Shown here: positions 8,326 through 17,160 of the stretch, piece after piece
How positions within the stretch are numbered: the first letter of the stretch is position 1
Layout: every line of letters begins with the position of its first letter
NCBI GenBank assembly: GCA_963922875.1
Contig: CAWUJH010000003.1
Location: 594,942-658,941 of the forward strand
Reading direction: 5' to 3'
Length of the DNA: 64,000 nucleotides
Source: Ketobacter sp963922875
GTDB taxonomy: Bacteria > Pseudomonadota > Gammaproteobacteria > Pseudomonadales > Ketobacteraceae
Notes under the pieces: generated by a model
The model's database searches: none
Told to the model about the DNA's origin: nothing
The model's input: the letters and a program-made list of their open reading frames with translations, nothing else
Made by a program: the position numbers and the translations under genes

Positions 8326-10041
8326 ATGGAAATATTTGGTGAACTACCCACTAAACCCGTTTTATTCGCAGCCTGTGACAGTCGTTATTTTTTTGAGCAT
8401 GGACCGGCATTTATCTATTCAGCGAACGATGTGGGAAGCGATATTCACATACACATTGTTGACCCGATTCCTGAAGCATACTCAATAGCAGCGGTGCTCA
8501 ACAGTACCACTACTGTCGATATTTCTTATACCTTCAGTTTCTCCAATCCGGATTTAGATGAACATCAAAGGCGTACATACTATGCCTGCATTCGGTTCTT
8601 GGTTTTGCCATTATTACTGCCCCACGCTAAAAAAATTCTTACGCTAGATATTGATTGCCTGATTATGCGGGCTGTGGCTTTTCCAACAACTGAATGTGCC
8701 TATTTTCCCCGTCAAGTTGCAGATATTGAGGGTGTATCTGGCTGGATAAAAGAAGGTTCTAAAGTAGCAGCAGGGGCGGTGTATCTAACCGATGCGGCGT
8801 TAAATGTAGCGGATGCAATCGCTAAAACAATTAATACCCTGGAGCTTAAGTGGTACGCAGATCAAATCGCCCTTTCCGCTATATTCGACCAGGTTCCCGT
8901 TCAGTTTGTGTCACATTTTGATGAATCCTTTATGGATTGGGGGTTTGTGGAAGGTACTGTAATTTGGACTGGTAAGGGTCCACGTAAATATAATAATGAA
9001 AAATATCTGGAGCGTAAAAAGTCATTTGACCGAATCGTTAAGGAAGTCATGCCCTTTCAGAATATCATACTAAAGCCAAGGCTTGATCTGCCATTTAAAC
9101 AAATGGGTTTAGTCAGAAAAAGTGACGCAGAAATACCTGAACTTAGAATATTCTGGCACCTTTTTGCCGAAGGCCTGGAGAATACTTTAGATAACGCCCA
9201 TACGATAGAGATGCCCCGTTGGATGTTTAATCACACTATCCAAACTTTCTTTCCACAGGATACGGTATTTTTCGTCCCCCACGTGGAAAAGCACAATTGG
9301 CAGGGTAATGAAAATACGCTTTATTATATGCAAACAGTATTTCCATGGTTGTTCACCATAGACACTGAAGGTTGGGGTGGTGGTGCTGGCTTTGTTCATG
9401 ATTACAATCCCGAGGAGTCTTTTACCTGTGAGGCGTTTGACGCGTTAAAAGCCTATATGATAGCGGGTGGCACTAAATTCCCACAACCCCGTGGAAAGGG
9501 ATTGGATATAGACGAGGAGTTTATATTCGTCCCGTTACAGTTACCTCACGACGAAACCATACGCTGGCACGCGGATATCAGTTGCGAGCAATTTGTGAAA
9601 TCGCTATGTGACTGGGCTGAAAAAAAACACAATGGTCCAAAGGTTATTTTCAAGGGGCATCCTATTAATCTGGAATCTATGGCGCCCTTGAAGAATATAA
9701 TCGATCACTACGAAAATTCATTTTATTTAACCGAGCTGGATATTCACGAAGTAATCCCCAAGGCCAGTGCTGTTTACGTAATTAACTCCGGCGTTGGTCA
9801 AGAGGCAATGCTTTATGATGCCAAAGTCGTTACATTTGGACGCTGTGAATATATGCCCGTTACCATCCAGGGCGACATAAAAGTTCTTGATTCTACCTGG
9901 CAAATGGTTAAGGAAGATGATCTTGAACAGCGAAAGTACTTATACCGCAGCTGGTATCACTGGTATGTAAACAAGGTTTGTTACAGCGTGCCCACCCCTT
10001 TGAATCCATTTTTTGATAGCGCACAGGTGCCCTATGGCTGA
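8326..10041 (+). CDS. Fusion of GT-A glycosyltransferase and capsule-synthesis-like domain
   Basis: A 571-residue bidomain protein. The N-terminal part (about 1-270) resembles a GT8-like transferase with a DID motif at residues 108-110 (ILTLDIDCLIM). The C-terminal part (about 300-560) resembles the Capsule_synth/KpsS-KpsC-type transferase domain. It shows VFFVPHVEKHNW, EEFIFVPLQLPHDETIRWH, VIFKGHP and a late VINSGVGQEAMLYDAKVVTFG motif; the GHP and SGVGQEA motifs are hallmarks of GT-B Kdo-type transferases. The combination suggests stepwise addition of two sugars. It starts 12 bases after the preceding gene and its last 8 bases overlap the next. Confidence 0.65.
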   Translation: MEIFGELPTKPVLFAACDSRYFFEHGPAFIYSANDVGSDIHIHIVDPIPEAYSIAAVLNSTTTVDISYTFSFSNPDLDEHQRRTYYACIRFLVLPLLLPHAKKILTLDIDCLIMRAVAFPTTECAYFPRQVADIEGVSGWIKEGSKVAAGAVYLTDAALNVADAIAKTINTLELKWYADQIALSAIFDQVPVQFVSHFDESFMDWGFVEGTVIWTGKGPRKYNNEKYLERKKSFDRIVKEVMPFQNIILKPRLDLPFKQMGLVRKSDAEIPELRIFWHLFAEGLENTLDNAHTIEMPRWMFNHTIQTFFPQDTVFFVPHVEKHNWQGNENTLYYMQTVFPWLFTIDTEGWGGGAGFVHDYNPEESFTCEAFDALKAYMIAGGTKFPQPRGKGLDIDEEFIFVPLQLPHDETIRWHADISCEQFVKSLCDWAEKKHNGPKVIFKGHPINLESMAPLKNIIDHYENSFYLTELDIHEVIPKASAVYVINSGVGQEAMLYDAKVVTFGRCEYMPVTIQGDIKVLDSTWQMVKEDDLEQRKYLYRSWYHWYVNKVCYSVPTPLNPFFDSAQVPYG

Positions 10042-10621
10042 ACGGCAAATGATAACCAGTACCGATGAATCAAGACCTGATCATATCATGCGATACCGCT
10101 TGGCCATCGAAGTACTGACCCAGAACAACCTCAATCACAGCATACTAGATGCAGGTTGCGGAGTGGGGTACGGGAGTCATTTAATGGCTGATTATGTAGA
10201 GAAAATTACGAGTGTCGATATTAGTGCTGACGCCTATGAGTATTATAAGAAGTATTTCGCTCGGGACAATATAACCTATTTGAATCAGTCCTTACTTAAG
10301 CTTGATACCAAGCAAAAATTCAATGCTATTGTCTGTTTCGAATTTATTGAGCATGTCGATTTTGCCGTAGATGCGATTAAACTTTTCGGCGAGCTATCTG
10401 ACGTTTTGATAATTTCTTCGCCAAATGAAACTATCCGACCCTGGGCTCAACCTCCGATCAACCCCTATCATGTTCGACATTATACTCCTGCGGAAATGGA
10501 AGCCTTATTAGCGCTTGGCGGTTACCAAGTTCAGCATTGGTACTGCCAGTTAAGCGGTGGCCAACCTGAAATACTAGAAGGCCATAATGGAAAGTTTATG
10601 ATAGCAGTAGCCGCCAAATAA
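10034..10621 (+). CDS. Class I SAM-dependent methyltransferase
   Basis: A 195-residue protein with the Rossmann methyltransferase motifs. The SAM-binding loop is ILDAGCGVGYGSHLM (motif I), the acidic residue ends strand 2 (ITSVDIS), and IVCFEFIEHVD is motif IV. The later HVRHYTPAEMEALL is typical of small Methyltransf_11/23 proteins acting on glycans or sugar intermediates. The ATG at 10034 is chosen because AGGTG precedes it; it overlaps the preceding gene by 8 bases. The target is unknown; methylation of a flagellar sugar is the contextual guess. Confidence 0.7.
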   Translation: MAERQMITSTDESRPDHIMRYRLAIEVLTQNNLNHSILDAGCGVGYGSHLMADYVEKITSVDISADAYEYYKKYFARDNITYLNQSLLKLDTKQKFNAIVCFEFIEHVDFAVDAIKLFGELSDVLIISSPNETIRPWAQPPINPYHVRHYTPAEMEALLALGGYQVQHWYCQLSGGQPEILEGHNGKFMIAVAAK

Positions 10622-10638
10622 CCAAGGAGTGCCATAAA

Positions 10639-12843
10639 ATGAAAGCCAAATCTAATACGCTTATCGATCAATACATTGAACAGGATCCGGTTCAATTTTT
10701 AATAGTCGGTGGCTGTCCACGCAGCGGTACTACCGCAATGTTAAGTATGCTGAACGCTAGCACAGATATTGGTCTGATTCCGGAGTATAACCTCTGCAGT
10801 GCGGTTAAAAGCATTGAAAGCCTGTTCTATAAAGAAAAGGCCATAGCAGGCAAGCAGTGGATAGGTGACATCAATGCGAATAAACGTGATGGTGCTGATA
10901 TCTTGGTGGGTGATTTCTTAAAGTACGTGCCTAATCAGAAGCGCTCGTTTAATGCTATGAACCGATTTTTTTTTGAATCTGTTTTTGGCCGTTCCTTAAA
11001 AGTTGTTGGTGAAAAGCTTCCACGATACTGGGATTTTGACATCGCTTATCTAGAAGATAAAGTAGGCCCCATCAAAATTATTCATATTGCTAGGGACCCC
11101 ATGGCTGTAATGAACAGCTTTATGCATAGGGCAAGATTAACCGAACAGAATAAAGATCAATGGAAATATAATGATATTCGGGTTGCCTGTAATTTATGGG
11201 CAAAGGCCTGGAATGTAATGGTATCCATGCAGGAAATGTTTAATGAACGCTTTCTCATGGTTAAATACGAAGATCTATTCGATAACAGAGAGTCTACTGA
11301 GGCACTAATCGCAGATTTTCTACAGGTTGAATCTAGCGAATTTTTATCTTTTGTCGGCGAAAAACAAAGTGATCTAACGGACTTTTTACCCAATGAAAAG
11401 GAAACGGCTATGGGATTATTTGGTGAAATTCACCGCGCTTGGGATAAGCCATTAGAAGAATTAGTTCAGGCGTTTCCTGAGTTACGCTATATAGAATTTT
11501 TTGATGAGGAAACATCAAAGAATTCTCCAAAAAGTAGCCAACCATCGGGAGCAAAATCAGAGCTCGTATCTCCACCCGTATCTCCATCAAAGTCATCATT
11601 TAATTCCACCAAAAAGCATCCGTTAGTAACCGGTTTTTGCAAAGAGTATCAGTCACCTTTTGCTACCATGACTTGGCCTGATTTATCGTCGCATCCTGAA
11701 TTCTCTCGCTGGATGGATGATAAGGTTAATAAAGTTCCTTCCGGTGCAAAAATGGCGGCTTATAACTATCGTTGTGCAGTAGAAACCGTAACCCAAGCCA
11801 TCAGCGATGACCCGATGCGAATGCTTAATATATTTTTAAATCCGAAATCGGAAGTCAAAAATGGATCAGCTTTTCATACGGTTCATGTAGCTATTAACAT
11901 GTTGAAGGCTCAGTATTCCGGAGCTGCGTTTAGCGACTTTGAAATAGGCTTGTTGCATAAACAATTTAATCGGTTGTTGGAAGAAACTCGCCGTTATCAT
12001 ATGGTTCAATGTTTACAGAAGGTGACTCAGAGAGATGCTCCCTCTGAACTGGCAAAGCAGATATTGGCAATCTTAAGTAAGGATGGTGCCGTACCGTTTC
12101 GAATTGGCGATGCCGATATGTCGTTGTTGCAATCAGAGCTGGCGGCTGAAGTGGAAAGTTTATTGAATTCAGAGCCTAATACATCCGGTGTTGGCTATGA
12201 TCGAGCTACGAGATTGTTACCCGATACGCATCCCCGAGTCTATGACATACTAAACGCCTATTTCCGGGATTGGTGCCTCTTAGAGGCGAGTAAGTATTAT
12301 TTTGGTGTCGAGCAAAAGATTCACGCTGTAGCTCTACATGTTTGCCGATCAACGGATAAGCATTTCACAATGACCTGCAAGGACTTACCTACCACTGATC
12401 TTGTCAATTTGCATTTTGACCCCAAAGATGGCATGACAAAATGCATTCTCTACTTAAATGATGTTACTCAGGACGATGGCCCCTTTTGTTATATACCCGG
12501 TAGTCATCGCTGGCATTCAGACCCGGTAAATCGCTTAGCCGCTAAGGCTAATGAAGTAACAAATTATCTGGACTCGCCGGAACACCGCAAAGCATTTATG
12601 AGATTGCCAGAAGACTTTCGCTATTGCGGTATCGTGGGTTCGATGATCCTCGATGGAACAGGCCTGTCTCACTCGCTCAAGGAAAAGGAGGTGGCTTATG
12701 ATTCTGCGACCTATGGTCAAGCTATTTTCTTTGATCCAGGTGGGTTACACCGTGGTGGTATCACACGGGGAACCGGTGAGCGTATATCACTTCAAATTAT
12801 GTTGCGTCCAGCCATTCAAGGCAACGTCTTACCCCAATTTTAA
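10639..12843 (+). CDS. Sulfotransferase / phytanoyl-CoA dioxygenase-like fusion
   Basis: A 734-residue bifunctional protein. Residues about 18-290 are a sulfotransferase domain: the 5'-PSB (PAPS-binding) loop GGCPRSGTTAM lies at 24-34 and a 3'-PB-like IIHIARDPMAVMNSF further on. A Ser/Pro/Lys-rich linker (about 293-335) leads to a region of unknown fold and then a PhyH-type Fe(II)/2-oxoglutarate dioxygenase domain (about 520-730). The predicted iron triad is H592, D594 (LHFDP) and H704 (GGLHRGG), with R715 to bind 2-oxoglutarate. It could hydroxylate and sulfate one glycan or lipid moiety. Cytoplasmic, no signal peptide. It lies mid-island, 17 bases after the methyltransferase gene. Confidence 0.75.
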   Translation: MKAKSNTLIDQYIEQDPVQFLIVGGCPRSGTTAMLSMLNASTDIGLIPEYNLCSAVKSIESLFYKEKAIAGKQWIGDINANKRDGADILVGDFLKYVPNQKRSFNAMNRFFFESVFGRSLKVVGEKLPRYWDFDIAYLEDKVGPIKIIHIARDPMAVMNSFMHRARLTEQNKDQWKYNDIRVACNLWAKAWNVMVSMQEMFNERFLMVKYEDLFDNRESTEALIADFLQVESSEFLSFVGEKQSDLTDFLPNEKETAMGLFGEIHRAWDKPLEELVQAFPELRYIEFFDEETSKNSPKSSQPSGAKSELVSPPVSPSKSSFNSTKKHPLVTGFCKEYQSPFATMTWPDLSSHPEFSRWMDDKVNKVPSGAKMAAYNYRCAVETVTQAISDDPMRMLNIFLNPKSEVKNGSAFHTVHVAINMLKAQYSGAAFSDFEIGLLHKQFNRLLEETRRYHMVQCLQKVTQRDAPSELAKQILAILSKDGAVPFRIGDADMSLLQSELAAEVESLLNSEPNTSGVGYDRATRLLPDTHPRVYDILNAYFRDWCLLEASKYYFGVEQKIHAVALHVCRSTDKHFTMTCKDLPTTDLVNLHFDPKDGMTKCILYLNDVTQDDGPFCYIPGSHRWHSDPVNRLAAKANEVTNYLDSPEHRKAFMRLPEDFRYCGIVGSMILDGTGLSHSLKEKEVAYDSATYGQAIFFDPGGLHRGGITRGTGERISLQIMLRPAIQGNVLPQF

Positions 12844-12865
12844 CCTAATCATAGCGGAGTGATCC

Positions 12866-13813
12866 ATGCAATATAATAACGAAGTGGCACAACAACTAGC
12901 GCAAATTAGCAAACAGTTGCAGCAGCAAACGCAGCTGATACAGCAGCATGCGCAGATTGCTGCACAGCAGTTTAATTGGTTTATACAGTTTCAAAAGCAA
13001 ATTAATGCCACTCATTCGGTTCATGTTCACGGATTAGTTCGTGATATTTTACGGGATGAAAAGTACCAGGATCCCAAGCGTCTAGAACCCTTTGGCTATA
13101 AAGGGCATTCTCAATTTGATGAAGATGGTATTCTACAGGAAATATTCAACCGTATCGGAACGACCAACAAGACCTTTATCGAGTTTGGTGTCGGTCACGG
13201 TACTGAAAACGATACGGTATATCTGCTGTGTAATGGCTGGAATGGCTTGTGGATTGAACAGGCGCCTGATCGTGCTCAGTATATTATTGATAAATTCGGC
13301 GGAGCGATTCGTGACGAACGTTTAAAGTTCATTAATCAGGGTGTCAGTCGAGAGAATATCAATGATTTGTTTCGTGGTGCAGATGTTGTTGGTGAAATCG
13401 ATTTATTGTGTATAGATATCGATGGTAACGATTATCATGTATGGGAAGCTATAGACTCAGTAAATGCTCGATGCGTGGCCATCGAGTACAACGCGAAGTA
13501 TGCGCCGCCCGTGGAATGGGTGAAGGCCTACGATCCTAATCATCGTTTCGATAAAACTGACTACATGGGCGCATCATTAACGTCTTTATACAAGCTGGGC
13601 GAGAAAAAAGGCTATTCGCTTGTAGGCTGTACCCTTACTGGCGCCAATGCCTTTTTTGTTAGAAATGATTGTTTGAACGATCACTTCCAAGCGCCCTATA
13701 CTCCAGCAAATCATTATCAGCCTGGCCGTTACTGGTTAGCGCGTGGGTACTATCAAGGCATGCCCAGTAATTACGGTCCTTACCTTGGTAAGGATAATCA
13801 ACCCTTCGGCTAA
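12866..13813 (+). CDS. FkbM-like methyltransferase with glutamine-rich coiled coil
   Basis: A 315-residue protein. The first 50 residues are a glutamine-rich helix likely to form a coiled coil (QQLAQISKQLQQQTQLIQQH). From about residue 75 on it resembles FkbM-type methyltransferases: a SAM loop FIEFGVGHGTENDTV, an IDLLCIDIDGNDYHVWEAI motif (the DGxDYxVWE pattern of the family), then CVAIEYNAKY. FkbM enzymes O-methylate sugars or polyketides. The C-terminal segment with GRYWLARGYYQGMP is uncommon and unassigned. It is followed after 12 bases by another methyltransferase gene. Confidence 0.65.
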   Translation: MQYNNEVAQQLAQISKQLQQQTQLIQQHAQIAAQQFNWFIQFQKQINATHSVHVHGLVRDILRDEKYQDPKRLEPFGYKGHSQFDEDGILQEIFNRIGTTNKTFIEFGVGHGTENDTVYLLCNGWNGLWIEQAPDRAQYIIDKFGGAIRDERLKFINQGVSRENINDLFRGADVVGEIDLLCIDIDGNDYHVWEAIDSVNARCVAIEYNAKYAPPVEWVKAYDPNHRFDKTDYMGASLTSLYKLGEKKGYSLVGCTLTGANAFFVRNDCLNDHFQAPYTPANHYQPGRYWLARGYYQGMPSNYGPYLGKDNQPFG

Positions 13814-13825
13814 CGGTGGTATATT

Positions 13826-14347
13826 ATGAAACTTGAGTTTGGTTGCGGTGACAATCAACCTAAAATGGGATTTGTCGGGGTTGATATCCGCGAAGCTCCC
13901 CATGTAAATTTCGTTTGCAATGCATGGGAAATAAATGAAAAAGTAGCACCAGGGTCTGTAAGCGAAATATTCTCCCGTCATTTTTTTGAACATCTAACGT
14001 TTTCGCAAGCTGATCGAACCCTAGCTGTTTGGCTTGATATATTGGCTCCGGGCGGTACCATGCAAATGATTATTCCCAATATGACCTATCATATTAGTCA
14101 GTGGCTAGATCCCCAACGTAGCACAAAAAAAGTTCCCGGTAGTTCCGGGCTTACACTAGAAGAACATGCACTTAGAGGATTTTGGGGACATCAACGGGAA
14201 GGTTTTGAGCGAGTGTGGGATGTCCATAAAAGTGGTTATGATTGGCCCCTTCTTTTTAGTACCCTAACTCGCCATGGCTTCGTCAATGTAGTTCAAATCG
14301 ACGATATGCCGAAAAATCTCAATGTCGTTGCTCAAAAGCCCATGTGA
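13826..14347 (+). CDS. Small SAM-dependent methyltransferase-like protein
   Basis: A 173-residue protein. It begins almost at the SAM loop (LEFGCGDNQPKMGFVGVDIR) and has a motif IV-like EIFSRHFFEHLTF, then LAPGGTMQMIIPNM, as in Methyltransf_11-type proteins that lack an N-terminal helix. The family is common in surface-polysaccharide and flagellin-modification clusters. The substrate is unknown. It is the last gene of the island; 130 bases follow before the fleS promoter. Confidence 0.65.
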   Translation: MKLEFGCGDNQPKMGFVGVDIREAPHVNFVCNAWEINEKVAPGSVSEIFSRHFFEHLTFSQADRTLAVWLDILAPGGTMQMIIPNMTYHISQWLDPQRSTKKVPGSSGLTLEEHALRGFWGHQREGFERVWDVHKSGYDWPLLFSTLTRHGFVNVVQIDDMPKNLNVVAQKPM

Positions 14348-14447
14348 GTTCTGTTCCATTAGTTTTAAAGCCAATAACCTGACGCATTGGGGATGCTACC
14401 ACCCAAACTCGCAGGTAACTCTCTGAAAATACGAGTAATGACAACTG

Positions 14448-14463
14448 TGGCACGCAGCTTGCT
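14448..14463 (+). promoter_or_regulatory. Sigma-54 promoter of fleSR
   Basis: TGGCACGCAGCTTGCT is an essentially perfect RpoN promoter (TGGCACG-N4-TTGCW) with GG (14449-14450) and GC (14461-14462) 10 bases apart. Predicted transcription start is near 14474, giving a leader of about 25 bases before the fleS ATG. FleQ is the known activator of fleSR in Pseudomonas. Confidence 0.85.
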
Positions 14464-14498
14464 GAATTGAACCTAAAGTGTCAATTCAGGAGCAGTTT

Positions 14499-15755
14499 AT
14501 GAGTGCCACAGCGGCGGAAAGAAAAAACCTGGCGTTCCAGTTAGAGAGCCCTCAAATAGAGAGCCTGCAGAAGTCGAATTCGCGGGTGACACCGCGTCGC
14601 GATTTGCAAAATCGTTTACAACAAGCGATATCAGTGTTTAACCAGGTATCCACCCAGCTCACCCATTCTTATTGTGAGTTGGAAGCTCACATCGGTGCCC
14701 TACAAGAAGAACTGGCTGAATCCACTGAAGCACGCTTGCAAGAACATTCGGCAAAAGAACTTTTGGTGGAGCGCATGAAGCTGGTTCTTGATGCTATGCC
14801 GGTGGCAGTTGTTCTCTTAGATGGCAGTGGTGAGGTAGTGCAATCGAATGAGCTCGCTAATCGTTTACTTGGAAATGAAATTTGTGAGCGCCGTTGGATT
14901 GACATCATCAATGAAAGTATTTCTCCGCAAGCGGTAGATGGGCATGAAATTCTCCTGAAAAACGGTCGTTTGGTTAGCATTGCTACCCAATCCATGGCCA
15001 ATGAGCCGGGACAAATCATCGTTATAACGGATCAGACCGAAACCAGAAAGTTACAGGCAAAAATAAATCATAATCGTAAGCTGTCTGAAATGGGGCAGAT
15101 GACAGCATCTCTGGCCCATCAAATAAGAACGCCATTAGCCACTGCCAGCCTGTACGCGGATCATCTAGCCAATAAGAATCTTACTGAAGATCGGCGCTTG
15201 CGCTATGCCGGCAAATTAAAAGAGCGCTTGTTGCAACTAGAACAACAAGTTAGTGATATGTTGATATTTTCCAAATCTGGCATCACCTTAAAGAACGTAT
15301 TATCTGCCAGTGAACTACTGGATATTCTGTCAGCGAACGTTAACGATCTCAGCCAACTTAAAGGTGTGGATATCGAGCTTCCCAAACAAATACCTAATGC
15401 GCGGTTACGTTGCAATATCGACTTATTAGCCAGTGTGTTTTCCAATTTAATCGACAATTCAATTCAAGCCTGCTTGGAAGCCAATATTGATCCTGGAATT
15501 AAAGTTTCGGTACAAGAGTTAAATCGCAAATTTTTACTTATACAAGTCCACGATAATGGACCCGGTGTGGCTCAGGCAATAGAAAATCAGGTTTTGGAGC
15601 CATTCTTTACCACAAAATCTTCCGGTACAGGTTTAGGTTTAGCGGTGGCCCGAGCAGTGATTGAGGCGCACGGGGGTAGTTTTACCTTGACTAATAATTC
15701 GGGTCCCGGTGCCAGTGCCAATGTGGTGTTACCTATTATACAAGAATCTATTTAA
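14499..15755 (+). CDS. fleS: Flagellar two-component sensor kinase FleS (FlrB)
   Basis: A 418-residue soluble histidine kinase without membrane segments, as usual for FleS/FlrB. An N-terminal helical region is followed by a PAS domain (about 90-170, AMPVAVVLLDGSGEVVQSN). Then come the dimerisation/phosphoacceptor domain (H207 in SLAHQIRTPLATA) and the HATPase with N box (NLIDNSIQACLE), G1 (HDNGPGV) and G2 (GTGLGLAVARAV). The ATG at 14499 is preferred over GTG 14478 because AGGAG stands 6 bases before it and the GTG would fall on the predicted leader. It probably phosphorylates FleR. Confidence 0.93.
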   Translation: MSATAAERKNLAFQLESPQIESLQKSNSRVTPRRDLQNRLQQAISVFNQVSTQLTHSYCELEAHIGALQEELAESTEARLQEHSAKELLVERMKLVLDAMPVAVVLLDGSGEVVQSNELANRLLGNEICERRWIDIINESISPQAVDGHEILLKNGRLVSIATQSMANEPGQIIVITDQTETRKLQAKINHNRKLSEMGQMTASLAHQIRTPLATASLYADHLANKNLTEDRRLRYAGKLKERLLQLEQQVSDMLIFSKSGITLKNVLSASELLDILSANVNDLSQLKGVDIELPKQIPNARLRCNIDLLASVFSNLIDNSIQACLEANIDPGIKVSVQELNRKFLLIQVHDNGPGVAQAIENQVLEPFFTTKSSGTGLGLAVARAVIEAHGGSFTLTNNSGPGASANVVLPIIQESI

Positions 15756-15772
15756 AGATATTGGAGCGCGCC

Positions 15773-17119
15773 ATGAGTAAAGTAAATGTGCTTGTAGTTG
15801 AAGACGATGAAAATTTACGTGAAGCGATTGCTGACACCCTTGAGATATCTAATTACAGCGTGGAAACAGTCTGTGATGCGGAGCAAGCTTTAGAGTGGCT
15901 CAGCCACAAACATTGCGATTTAGTGGTTTCTGACGTCAATATGCCGGGCCTCAGCGGCTATCAGCTTATGCAGCAGATTGCCACTCAGTGGCCGCAGGTT
16001 CCTGTGTTAATCATGACAGCTTATGGCAGCATATCGAATGCGGTTCAAGCTATGCGTAGTGGTGCTGTAGACTACCTGGAGAAGCCATTCTCAACGGAAA
16101 AATTGATATCTGTTGTTCAGAAATACGTCCTATCAGATGTTGATATACAAGAGCCGGTTGCCGAAGATCCTGAAACACTGGCAGTATTTCAATTAGCAAG
16201 AAAAGTTGCGGCAACGGACTCCAGCGTCATGATTATGGGAGAAAGTGGAACCGGAAAAGAGGTGCTTGCTCGCTACATCCATCGCCACTCCCCCAGAAAT
16301 GATCAGCCTTTCGTTGCGATAAACTGCGCTGCGATACCAGAGAATATGTTGGAAGCTACCTTGTTTGGTCATGAGAAAGGCTCATTTACCGGAGCTCACC
16401 AAAGTAGCGCCGGAAAATTTGAACAAGCGAATGGTGGCACGTTGTTGCTGGATGAAATATCGGAAATGGATATCAGTCTTCAAGCCAAACTGTTACGAGT
16501 GCTCCAGGAAAAGGAAGTAGAACGGATTGGGGGGAAAAGAACTATCTCGCTCGATGTGCGTGTATTAGCGACGACCAATAGAAACTTACGTGCTGAAGTG
16601 GAGAAGGGTAACTTCAGAGAAGATTTATACTATCGCTTATGTGTGTTCCCACTGTCCTGGAAGCCACTCAGAGAACGAAAAGCCGATATAGTGCCGTTGG
16701 CTAAGCGAATGATTAGCCAAAAACAGCAGGGTAAAGAACCTATTAATCTAGCCGCTAGCGCCGAGTACGCGTTGATGAATCATCAGTGGCCAGGAAATAT
16801 CAGAGAATTGGACAATGTTATCCAAAGGGCATTGATTCTATGTAGTCAAAATACCATCACTGCCGACGATATTTTCATTCCAGATGGAATTACTCAGCCG
16901 CTTTCCAGCGACTTCTCAGAGCCAGAAAGAGATACCGGAGGTGCCTTAGGTGATGACCTTAAGAGAAGGGAGTTTGAGGTCATCATGGATACTTTAAGGG
17001 CAGTGGGTGGCAGTAAAAAACAAACCGCAGAGAAACTGGGCATCAGCCCACGTACCTTACGCTATAAATTGGCCCGAATGCGTGATTCTGGCATAGATGT
17101 TGAGAGTAACTTTGCTTAG
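15773..17119 (+). CDS. fleR: Flagellar sigma-54 response regulator FleR (FlrC)
   Basis: A 448-residue NtrC-type activator: a receiver with phosphoacceptor D54 (VVSDVNMPG), an AAA+ domain with Walker A GESGTGKE, and a Fis-like helix-turn-helix at the end (KQTAEKLGISPRTLRYKL). The sigma-54 contact loop reads GSFTGA (203-208) instead of the usual GAFTGA. It activates later flagellar genes (basal body, hook) after phosphorylation by FleS. ATG 15773 has GGAG 7 bases ahead and leaves 17 bases after fleS; the alternative TTG at 15761 is less likely. Confidence 0.94.
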   Translation: MSKVNVLVVEDDENLREAIADTLEISNYSVETVCDAEQALEWLSHKHCDLVVSDVNMPGLSGYQLMQQIATQWPQVPVLIMTAYGSISNAVQAMRSGAVDYLEKPFSTEKLISVVQKYVLSDVDIQEPVAEDPETLAVFQLARKVAATDSSVMIMGESGTGKEVLARYIHRHSPRNDQPFVAINCAAIPENMLEATLFGHEKGSFTGAHQSSAGKFEQANGGTLLLDEISEMDISLQAKLLRVLQEKEVERIGGKRTISLDVRVLATTNRNLRAEVEKGNFREDLYYRLCVFPLSWKPLRERKADIVPLAKRMISQKQQGKEPINLAASAEYALMNHQWPGNIRELDNVIQRALILCSQNTITADDIFIPDGITQPLSSDFSEPERDTGGALGDDLKRREFEVIMDTLRAVGGSKKQTAEKLGISPRTLRYKLARMRDSGIDVESNFA

Positions 17120-17160
17120 GCAAGAAAGTGTCAAAAATATAGCAGAATAGGTAATTGAAT

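Noticed and set aside
5849..14347. Island as a phage or transposon insertion
   Set aside because: No integrase, transposase, attachment repeats or tRNA border was seen; base composition is not obviously different by eye.
17089..17103. Sigma-54-like TGGCATAGATGTTGA at the fleR 3' end, before fliE
   Set aside because: The -12 element has GA in place of the nearly invariant GC, so it was not called as the fliE promoter.
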